From: an uncultured Opitutia bacterium
GTDB taxonomy: Bacteria > Verrucomicrobiota > Verrucomicrobiia > Opitutales > UBA953
Length of the DNA: 5,311 bases
Assembly (NCBI GenBank): GCA_937874455.1
Contig: CALNBE010000166.1
Location: forward strand, 1 to 5,311
Direction: 5' to 3'
Numbering within the stretch: position 1 is the first letter of the stretch; each line of letters starts with the position of its first letter. Under the pieces are notes generated by a model. That model saw nothing but the letters and a program-made list of their open reading frames with translations. It made no database searches and had not been told where the DNA came from. The position numbers and the translations under genes are program-made. Below, one piece after another: positions 1 through 5,140 of this stretch.

Positions 1-1
1 G

Positions 2-358
2 ACCATCACCATCGCGGCGGAGGCGGGCCAGTTGCAGTTGAATGTGATGGAGCCGGTGATCGTCTGGTCGCTTTTCAAAAGCATCAACCACCTGCGCCAG
101 GCCTGCATTGTGCTGAAGGAACGCACAGTCGTCGGCATCACCGCAAACCGCGAGGTATGCCGCGGCTACGTTGACCACAGCATTGGTGTGGTGACCGCGC
201 TGCTGCCGGTGATGGGGTATGCGAAGGCGACGGAACTGGCCAAGGACGCCCTGCGGAGCGGGAAAAGTGTGAAGGCGCTGATTCTGGAAAAAGGACTGAT
301 GACCGAGATCCAGGTGGAGGATTTGCTCGATCCGGCAAAAATGTTTCCAGCGAAATAA
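2..358 (+). CDS. aspA: Aspartate ammonia-lyase, C-terminal part (5' end outside window)
   Basis: This is the last 118 residues of an aspartase, a cytoplasmic homotetramer that reversibly deaminates L-aspartate to fumarate and ammonia. The frame is open from base 2 and ends in TAA at 356-358. The fragment opens with TITIAAEAGQLQLNVMEPVI, the helix core typical of the aspartase/fumarase superfamily. It continues with GITANREVCRGYV, which matches aspartases closely; fumarase C proteins differ here. The end, with LEKGLMT followed by LLDPAKMF, is the usual superfamily C-terminal small domain. The protein stops soon after that motif, so it lacks the longer tail of the E. coli enzyme. The catalytic serine loop lies upstream of the window and cannot be checked. 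Fumarase C is the main alternative, but the NVMEPVI and GITAN segments favour aspartase. The next gene starts 59 bases downstream on the same strand, so co-transcription is possible. Confidence 0.9.
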   Translation, partial: TITIAAEAGQLQLNVMEPVIVWSLFKSINHLRQACIVLKERTVVGITANREVCRGYVDHSIGVVTALLPVMGYAKATELAKDALRSGKSVKALILEKGLMTEIQVEDLLDPAKMFPAK

Positions 359-417
359 ACCGCCCGCGCCGGTGCTCGCCGCTTGTGTCGGCGGAGGAAA
401 TTCCCCAACTTTCTTCC

Positions 418-1071
418 ATGAAAGTGGAATGTGTCACGCTTGGACCATTTGAAACGAACGCCTATCTCCTCACGGATGACGCGGAGCAAAATTGCGCGAT
501 TGTCGATGCCCCGCCCGGCGCGGGAAAAGTGCTGGCGGAGGAAATTGCGGCGCGCGGTCTGAAGTTGGAGGCGTTGCTGCTGACGCACGGGCATTGGGAC
601 CATATGTCAGACGCGGCGGATTTTGCGACGGCAGGCGTGGCGGTTTACGGACACCGGGATGACGCGGCGTGCTATGCGACGCCGGAGAAATTCATGCCTT
701 GGTATCAGATGGCCCTGCCGCATTTGACGGCGGCAAATTTTCGTCCGGTTCAAATCACGCACTGGGTGGCGGATGGCGACACCATCACCGTGCTGGGAAA
801 AACCTTCGAAGTGCGCCACGTGCCGGGGCATTGTCCGGGCAACGTGCTGTTTTACTGCGCGGAGGAAAAAATGGCCTTCACCGGCGACGCGCTGTTTGCG
901 GGCAGCGTCGGGCGGTCGGATCTTCCCGGCGGCAGCTGGCCGGTTTTGCTCCGGGCGATTCGGGAGCGCATTTACACTTTGCCGGAGGAAACAGTGTTGT
1001 TTGCCGGACACGGACCGGAGACCACAGTCGGCGACGAAAAGTTGACCAATCCTTACGCCCGACCCGAGTAG
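418..1071 (+). CDS. MBL-fold metallohydrolase, glyoxalase II-like (YcbL type)
   Basis: This 217-residue protein is a single metallo-beta-lactamase domain, probably a cytoplasmic binuclear Zn/Fe thiolester hydrolase related to glyoxalase II. The metal ligands are all visible: THGHWDH gives His57, His59, Asp61 and His62; His138 is in HVPGHCPGN; Asp157 is in FTGDALF; and His198 is in FAGHGPET. The segment GSVGRSDLPGG after Asp157 is typical of the short YcbL-like subgroup. The C-terminal helical substrate domain of true GloB is absent, so glutathione-thiolester specificity is uncertain. I chose ATG 418 because MKVECVTLGPFETNAYLL is how this family normally begins. An in-frame GTG at 385 would add 11 unconserved residues. 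The only GGAGG lies about 20 bases before the ATG, too far for a normal ribosome binding site. The TAG stop is followed at once by an inverted repeat, and the transporter gene begins 72 bases later. Confidence 0.9.
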   Translation: MKVECVTLGPFETNAYLLTDDAEQNCAIVDAPPGAGKVLAEEIAARGLKLEALLLTHGHWDHMSDAADFATAGVAVYGHRDDAACYATPEKFMPWYQMALPHLTAANFRPVQITHWVADGDTITVLGKTFEVRHVPGHCPGNVLFYCAEEKMAFTGDALFAGSVGRSDLPGGSWPVLLRAIRERIYTLPEETVLFAGHGPETTVGDEKLTNPYARPE

Positions 1072-1074
1072 CGC

Positions 1075-1105
1075 GGAGGAAATTGGTTTTTGTTCTGTTT
1101 CCTCC
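1075..1105 (+). repeat. Inverted repeat after the MBL gene, possible hairpin
   Basis: GGAGGAAA (1075-1082) and TTTCCTCC (1098-1105) form a perfect 8-bp stem around a 15-base T-rich loop, starting four bases past the MBL stop codon. The left arm is one copy of the dispersed polar word; the right arm is its complement except that the base pairing with C1074 is A, not G. No T run follows on the + strand, so this is not a standard intrinsic terminator. It could attenuate read-through or stabilise the 3' end, or the arms may match by chance because the word is so frequent. Confidence 0.45.
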
Positions 1106-1143
1106 AAATCATGGAATGCCTTTTGCTTATACCCTGACCCAGC

Positions 1144-2556
1144 ATGTCCGACGACCGACGTTTTCCCTCCCAAGTAAGATTCATTTTGGGCAACGAAGCC
1201 TGCGAACGCTTCAGCTATTACGGAATGAAGAGCATTCTGGCGGTTTACGCCACCACGATGCTGATGATGACCGAGGACCAGGCGACGGAAGTCATCCACC
1301 TGTTTGGCTTTGCCAACTACCTGATGCCGCTGCTCGGCGGCTGGATCTCGGACCGGTTTTGGGGACGCTACAAGACGATCCTCTGGATCTCGCTGTTTTA
1401 CTGTGCCGGCCACGGGGTGCTGGCGCTGGCGGATTTGTCGGCCAGCATTGATTACAAGATCGGGTGCCTGTATCTCGGCCTGGGACTGATCGCCTTTGGC
1501 TCGGGCGGCATCAAGCCCTGCGTGTCGGCCTTCATGGGCGACCAGTTCAAGCCTTGGCAGAAGAAGCTGCTGCAAAAAGCCTACGCCGCCTTTTACTGGT
1601 GCATCAACCTCGGCTCGTTCTCTTCGATGCTGCTGATCCCGCTGATCAAGGACAACTGGGGCTGGAGCTGGGCCTTCGGCATTCCGGGGATTTTGATGGC
1701 GCTGGCCACTTTTGTCTTCTGGTTGGGAAGAAAACGCTATGTCCATGTGGATCCCGCGAACGCGGCGGAAAGCACGGAGGAAAAAGCCGGATTCGTCCCG
1801 GTGATGGCCCATGCCTTGACGGGAAAAGACCGGAAGCCCGGTGACAGTTTTTGGGCGGCGGCGCGGAGGAAATTTTCCGATGAGGCGGTGGACGGAGTGA
1901 TCGCCACGCTCCGGGTGATGATGATTTTTTCGATGATCCCGATGTTCTGGGCGCTGTTTGACCAAGGCGGCTCGACCTGGGTGTTGCAAGGGAAACAGAT
2001 GCAGGAGGTGACGCTTTTCGGGATGCGGCTCACGGCGGAGCAATTTCAGGCGGCCAATCCGGCTTTCGTGATGGTGCTGATTCCGTTGGTGGTGTACGGC
2101 ATTTATCCCTTGCTCGGCAACTGGGCGACCCCGCTGCGTCGGGTGACGCTCGGACTGGGCGGCGCGGGCGCGGCGTATTTCCTCGTCGGTTGGCTGCAAA
2201 TGCGCCTGGAGCAGGGGGAACAGCTTTCGCTCCTTTGGCAGTTGATGCCGTATTTTGTGATTACCATGAGCGAGGTGCTGGTGTCAGTGACCGGCCTGGA
2301 ATTTGCCTTTACCCAAGCGCCGAAGGCGATGAAGAGCACCATCACCAGTTTCTGGCTGCTCACCTCGGCGGTGGGGCAGTTGATCGTGGTGGCGATCACG
2401 CACTTTGGTGGCGCGGAGGGCGACGGCTCCTCGGCGGTGTCGAGCGGGCGATTTTTCCTCTACGGCGAATGGATGCTGGTGGTGACGGTGATTTTCGCCG
2501 TGGTCGCGACCTTCTACCGCTACCGGAAAGAAGAGGAAGAACCCGCCGCGGCCTGA
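1144..2556 (+). CDS. POT/PTR2 family proton-dependent oligopeptide transporter
   Basis: This is a 470-residue inner-membrane MFS transporter of the POT family, which imports di- and tripeptides with protons; 470 residues is usual for the family. TM1 carries the ExxERFxYYG motif exactly (Glu18, Glu21, Arg22, Tyr25, Tyr26), which couples proton and peptide binding. FYWCINLGS at 150-158 is the second PTR2 signature. Lys124 in GGIKP matches the conserved TM4 lysine, and Glu377 in SEVLVSVTGLEF matches the TM10 peptide-binding glutamate. TM7 has FWALFDQGGSTW (268-279), the form seen in animal PepT1-like members; some bacterial POTs have two acidic residues here. A soluble stretch at about 201-250 separates the two six-helix halves, and the tail is charged (RYRKEEEE). 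ATG 1144 leaves only a 10-residue leader before the TM1 motif, as expected; no Shine-Dalgarno is visible. Exact substrate range cannot be read from sequence. Confidence 0.93.
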   Translation: MSDDRRFPSQVRFILGNEACERFSYYGMKSILAVYATTMLMMTEDQATEVIHLFGFANYLMPLLGGWISDRFWGRYKTILWISLFYCAGHGVLALADLSASIDYKIGCLYLGLGLIAFGSGGIKPCVSAFMGDQFKPWQKKLLQKAYAAFYWCINLGSFSSMLLIPLIKDNWGWSWAFGIPGILMALATFVFWLGRKRYVHVDPANAAESTEEKAGFVPVMAHALTGKDRKPGDSFWAAARRKFSDEAVDGVIATLRVMMIFSMIPMFWALFDQGGSTWVLQGKQMQEVTLFGMRLTAEQFQAANPAFVMVLIPLVVYGIYPLLGNWATPLRRVTLGLGGAGAAYFLVGWLQMRLEQGEQLSLLWQLMPYFVITMSEVLVSVTGLEFAFTQAPKAMKSTITSFWLLTSAVGQLIVVAITHFGGAEGDGSSAVSSGRFFLYGEWMLVVTVIFAVVATFYRYRKEEEEPAAA

Positions 2557-2581
2557 TTCGGCGCGTGGTTGTTGGGCAAAG

Positions 2582-2606
2582 AAAAAACCGGCCGAGTTGG
2601 CCGGTT
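2582..2606 (-). terminator. Intrinsic terminator of the small membrane protein gene
   Basis: AACCGGCC (2586-2593) and GGCCGGTT (2599-2606) form a perfect 8-bp stem with a five-base loop. Read on the - strand, the stem runs straight into six T residues (complement of A2582-2587), a textbook Rho-independent terminator lying 26 bases past the stop of the gene at 2632-2892. It sits in the convergent gap after the peptide transporter gene. On the + strand the same hairpin lacks a T run, so it can stop the transporter transcript only weakly. A copy of the polar word begins two bases to its right (2608). Confidence 0.88.
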
Positions 2607-2631
2607 GGCGGAGGAAAGGGCGCGCAGGAAA

Positions 2632-2892
2632 TCAGGCGGCTTTGTTGCCTTTGCGGCGGCGCAGCTGGTCGATCAAGGTGACGCGGAAGAGGCAGGCGGC
2701 CATCCAGAAGAGGATGCTCAGGCAGAGTGCGGCGTAGGCGGCTCCGGCCCATTGCCAGATGGCGGGGGCCTCGGTCCAAGGGACGTGCTTTTTCAGGACG
2801 AGGAGCATGTAAACGAAGAAGCCCGCAGAGAGGGTCAGATCGATCAGGAGGCCGCGCCGGGAAATGAGTTTCTGGGAAGAAGGGTTGTCCAT
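2632..2892 (-). CDS. Small two-helix membrane protein of unknown function
   Basis: I do not recognise this 86-residue protein. It begins MDNPSSQKLISRRG, has a hydrophobic stretch at about 14-33 and a longer one at about 46-70, and ends in a basic tail (QLRRRKGNKAA). Arginines and lysines at both ends predict that both termini face the cytoplasm, with a short outer loop around HVPWTEAPAIWQW. The ATG at 2892 has no clear Shine-Dalgarno, but no better start is visible. The strong terminator just downstream on the same strand and the thrS terminator just upstream frame it as its own transcription unit, which supports a real gene. The opposite strand is also open here, but that frame continues antisense through all of thrS and is a composition artefact. 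No enzymatic motif is seen, and nothing in the context points to a function. Confidence 0.68.
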   Translation of the reverse strand: MDNPSSQKLISRRGLLIDLTLSAGFFVYMLLVLKKHVPWTEAPAIWQWAGAAYAALCLSILFWMAACLFRVTLIDQLRRRKGNKAA

Positions 2893-2940
2893 GTGAATTG
2901 TATGAAAGAGGCGCGGGCCGGAGGAAAGTCAAACGTGGCA

Positions 2941-2973
2941 AAGGAAAAGGCGGCCTCGCAGGAGACCGCCTTT
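2941..2973 (-). terminator. Intrinsic terminator of thrS
   Basis: AAAGGCGG (2946-2953) pairs with CCGCCTTT (2966-2973). After one mismatch (C2954 against A2965) the stem continues with CTC/GAG around the loop GCAG (2958-2961). On the - strand the stem is followed by TTTTCC then TTTG, a T-rich but interrupted tail. It lies 21 bases past the thrS stop and before the small membrane protein gene, so those two minus-strand genes are probably transcribed separately. Confidence 0.82.
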
Positions 2974-2994
2974 GTGAGAGGAGTTTTTGGCCGA

Positions 2995-4923
2995 TTACTG
3001 CGCGGCGGCTTCGGAGGAAAAAAGGCGGCGTTCGGTGATTTCGGCGCGGATTTTCTCAATGAATTCTGGCAGTGGGCAGGTGCCCTCCAAGGACTTGTTG
3101 GCGCGGGAGCGGACGGAGACCAGCCCGGCTTCCTTTTCCTTGGCTCCGATGACCAGCATGTTGGGAATTTTGTCCAGCTCCGCGCGGCGGATTTTTGCTC
3201 CGAGTTTGTCGCTGTGAGAGTCCACGCTGGCGCGAATCTTGTGGGCCTTGAGCAGTGCGGCGACCTCTTCCGCATGGGCGTTGAGATCGTCGTTGAGCGG
3301 CAAAATGCGGACCTGTTCGGGGGCGAGCCAAGTGGGGAAATTCCCGGCGAAGTGTTCGATGAGAATCCCGCAGAAACGCTCCATGGAGCCGAAAGGCGCA
3401 CGGTGAATCATCACCGGGCGGTGCGATTTGTTGTCGGCGCCGATGTAGGAGAGGTCGAAACGCTCGGGCAGGTTGTAATCGACCTGGACCGTGCCGAGCT
3501 GCCATTCGCGGCCGATCACATCCTTGACCACGAAGTCGATTTTCGGGCCGTAGAAAGCGGCCTCGCCCGGCTCCTCGGAGAAATTGACTCCGAGGGTTTG
3601 GGCGGCCTCGCGGCAGGCGGCCTCGGCCTTGTCCCAGTTTTCCGGCTTGCCAGTGTACTTGGAGGAATCGGGATCGCGAAGCCCGACGCGCACCCGGTAA
3701 TCGGTGAGACCGAGGGTGGTGAGGATGATTTTGACGATGGCGAGACAGTTGAGCACCTCCTGGCCGACCTGATCCTCGGTGCAGAAGATGTGGGCGTCGT
3801 CCTGGGTAAAGCCCCGGACGCGGGTCATGCCGTTGAGTTCGCCGGACTGTTCCCAGCGGTAAACTGTGCCGAACTCGGCCAGCCGCACCGGAAGGTCGCG
3901 GTAGGAATGCGGTTGGGCGTCGTAGATTTTGATGTGGTGCGGGCAGTTCATCGGCTTGAGCAGGAAGCCGTCGAGCAACTGGTCGTCGGGCAGCACGCGG
4001 TCTTCTTTGACCATTTCGGTGCCCGCGCGCTGGTTGAGGTTTTCGCGGAATTTGGCGGAGACGGCTTCGAGGCGCGAAGTGAGTTCGCAGCAGGAGCAAC
4101 CCTCGGTGGCGATTTTGGCGAGCTGGTCGGGATCGACGAGCGGCGTGAACTGGGATTCCTTGTAGTAGGGGAAGTGGCCGGAGGTTTTGTAGAGGGCCAG
4201 CTTGCCGATGTGCGGCGTGACGACTTGTTGGTAGCCCTGTTTGGCGAGTTCCTCGCCGATGAAGGTTTGGAGTTCCTGGCGGAGGATGGTGCCGTTGGGC
4301 ATCCAGAGGATGAGACCTTGGCCGACATCCTCGTCGATGTGGAAGAGTTTGAGGTCGCGGCCCAGTTTGCGGTGGTCGCGTTTTTTGGCTTCTTCGAGGC
4401 GGAGCAAATACTGTTCGAGTTCCTCCTTGGAGGCGAAGGCGGTGCCGTAGATGCGCTGGAGCTGCTTGTTTTTCTCATCGCCGCGGTGATAGGAACCGGC
4501 GACGGAAAGGAGTTTGAAGGCCTTGACTTGGGAAGTGTAGCGGACGTGGGTGCCCGCGCAGAGGTCGAGAAACTCGCCGTTGCGGTAGAAGCTGATGGCC
4601 TCGCCCTCGGGAATGTCGGCGAGGCGTCCCAGTTTGTAAGTTGGCTGGCCGAATTCGTTGATCAGCTTGGTTGCCTCCTCGCGGGAGCATTCGAAGCGTT
4701 CGAATTTTTGGTTCTCCTTGACGATTTTTTTCATCTCGGCCTCGATTTTTTCGAGGTCCTCGGCGGTAAATTTGTGATCGCTGTCGAAATCGTAGTAGAA
4801 ACCGGTGTCGGTGGGCGGGCCAATGTCGAGCTTCGTAGTGGGGAACAGACGAAGAACGGCGGTCGCAAGGATGTGCGACGCGGAGTGACGAATCTCTTGA
4901 AGTGGTGTCATTGGCTGGCTCAT
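2995..4923 (-). CDS. thrS: Threonyl-tRNA synthetase lacking the TGS domain
   Basis: This 642-residue cytoplasmic class II synthetase charges tRNA-Thr with threonine and clears mischarged serine. The editing domain is at about 8-185, with HSASH (His13, His17) and CAGTH (Cys122, His126) matching the four editing residues. In the catalytic core, Cys327 (MNCPHH), His378 (DDAHIF) and His507 (MIHRAP) are the zinc ligands; motif 2 has Arg356 and Glu358, and motif 3 has Arg516 in GSMERF. The anticodon-binding domain is at about 535-635 (VRILPLN, SDKLGAKIRRAEL, NMLVIGAKE). Two departures from E. coli ThrRS: the first editing His is residue 13, not 73, so the N-terminal TGS domain is missing; and about 50 residues are inserted before MNCP (roughly 258-318), including Cys276, Cys278 and Cys279. 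ATG 4923 was chosen; ATG 4911 is also possible, and a TTG at 4971 would add 16 unconserved residues. No Shine-Dalgarno is seen. Confidence 0.96.
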   Translation of the reverse strand: MSQPMTPLQEIRHSASHILATAVLRLFPTTKLDIGPPTDTGFYYDFDSDHKFTAEDLEKIEAEMKKIVKENQKFERFECSREEATKLINEFGQPTYKLGRLADIPEGEAISFYRNGEFLDLCAGTHVRYTSQVKAFKLLSVAGSYHRGDEKNKQLQRIYGTAFASKEELEQYLLRLEEAKKRDHRKLGRDLKLFHIDEDVGQGLILWMPNGTILRQELQTFIGEELAKQGYQQVVTPHIGKLALYKTSGHFPYYKESQFTPLVDPDQLAKIATEGCSCCELTSRLEAVSAKFRENLNQRAGTEMVKEDRVLPDDQLLDGFLLKPMNCPHHIKIYDAQPHSYRDLPVRLAEFGTVYRWEQSGELNGMTRVRGFTQDDAHIFCTEDQVGQEVLNCLAIVKIILTTLGLTDYRVRVGLRDPDSSKYTGKPENWDKAEAACREAAQTLGVNFSEEPGEAAFYGPKIDFVVKDVIGREWQLGTVQVDYNLPERFDLSYIGADNKSHRPVMIHRAPFGSMERFCGILIEHFAGNFPTWLAPEQVRILPLNDDLNAHAEEVAALLKAHKIRASVDSHSDKLGAKIRRAELDKIPNMLVIGAKEKEAGLVSVRSRANKSLEGTCPLPEFIEKIRAEITERRLFSSEAAAQ

Positions 4924-5040
4924 AAGAAAAAGGAGTCGAAAACGGGAAGCGGCCCCGGCGGAGCGGAGCAAAGGAAATTTTTTAAGAAGGCGTTGTTGGT
5001 GAACTTTTGCCGATGGTTTTCAAGTTATCTTTGCGACTTG

Positions 5041-5068
5041 GGCGCGGAGGAAACCGGCGCGGAGGAAA
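5041..5068 (+). repeat. Tandem direct repeat of the polar word
   Basis: GGCGCGGAGGAAA occurs twice in a row, at 5041-5053 and 5056-5068, separated by CC (period 15). These are the longest matching copies of the dispersed word in the window. The right copy runs into the aldolase terminator: its A run, read on the - strand, supplies most of that terminator's T tract. Confidence 0.8.
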
Positions 5069-5101
5069 AAGCAAAACGGGAACCCCGAAGGATTCCCGTT
5101 T
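5066..5101 (-). terminator. Intrinsic terminator of the class I aldolase gene
   Basis: AAACGGGAACCC (5074-5085) pairs with GGATTCCCGTTT (5090-5101), giving a 12-bp stem with one mismatch that becomes a G-T wobble in the - strand transcript. In that transcript the loop is UUCG closed by C-G, the very stable tetraloop. The stem is followed on the - strand by a T, GC and then five T residues (complement of A5066-5070). It begins 39 bases past the aldolase stop, which is the expected position. Confidence 0.9.
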
Positions 5102-5140
5102 GCGGAAGGAGCCGCGGCTCCCGATGGGAAGAATCCGCCC

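Larger units (their letters stand above)
391..5068 (+). repeat. Dispersed polar oligomer CGGAGGAAA, 12 copies, all on + strand
   Basis: The nine-base word CGGAGGAAA begins at 392, 536, 860, 983, 1074, 1775, 1864, 2609, 2919, 3012, 5045 and 5060. Eight copies are GCGGAGGAAA (from 391, 535, 859, 1073, 1863, 2608, 5044, 5059), and five extend to GCGCGGAGGAAA (from 857, 1071, 1861, 5042, 5057). I found no TTTCCTCCG. The related form GCGGAGCAAA occurs at 481, 4399 and 4963. Six exact copies lie outside the called genes, which make up only about a tenth of the window. One copy lies in thrS, antisense to it, in the variable C-terminal tail. Five lie in the two + strand genes: four are read as x-Glu-Glu and one (1863) falls in another frame, so codon use alone does not explain the word. 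The span given runs from first to last copy; function is unknown. Confidence 0.75.
4924..5140 (-). other. Intergenic region between the aldolase gene and thrS
   Basis: These 217 bases hold the aldolase terminator (5066-5101), a tandem pair of the polar word (5041-5068), a GCGGAGCAAA variant (4963-4972), an A/T-rich patch at 4977-4985, and the thrS 5' leader. CAAGT (5021-5025) and ACTTG (5036-5040) are a short inverted repeat of unknown meaning. The thrS promoter must lie here because a terminator separates the two genes, but I see no convincing -35/-10 pair. I also see no T-box-like leader and no frame that could encode the missing TGS domain: the thrS frame meets a TAA on the - strand around 4983, and the aldolase hairpin occupies the space a TGS domain would need. 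Confidence 0.6.

Noticed and set aside
360..394. CCGCC (360-364) / GGCGG (390-394) pairing after aspA as a terminator
   Set aside because: The stem is only five pairs with a 25-base loop and no T run; in a G+C-rich gap this is expected by chance.
385..417. GTG start at 385 for the metallohydrolase
   Set aside because: It would add 11 residues that do not look like the family N-terminus, and has no Shine-Dalgarno. MKVECVTLGPFETNAYLL from 418 is the normal beginning.
1121..1143. Possible -10 element (TATACC, 1128-1133) just before the transporter start
   Set aside because: Only four of six bases match, no -35 is at the right distance, and it would leave a leader of only a few bases. Not strong enough to annotate.
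607..2199. A - strand open frame of 530 codons antisense to the hydrolase and transporter genes
   Set aside because: It spans two well-supported + strand genes and their gap, is rich in Arg, His, Gln and Pro, and shows no domain; it is a shadow.
4924..4971. TTG start at 4971 for thrS
   Set aside because: The 16 extra residues (Arg/Leu/Ala-rich) resemble neither a TGS domain nor any conserved part, and ATG is available at 4923.
4978..5020. TTGAAA-like box on the - strand near 5021 as the thrS promoter
   Set aside because: No acceptable -10 hexamer lies 16-18 bases downstream on the - strand, so I did not call it.
5021..5040. CAAGT/ACTTG inverted repeat as a regulator operator
   Set aside because: Five-base arms around ten bases are common by chance and match no operator I know.
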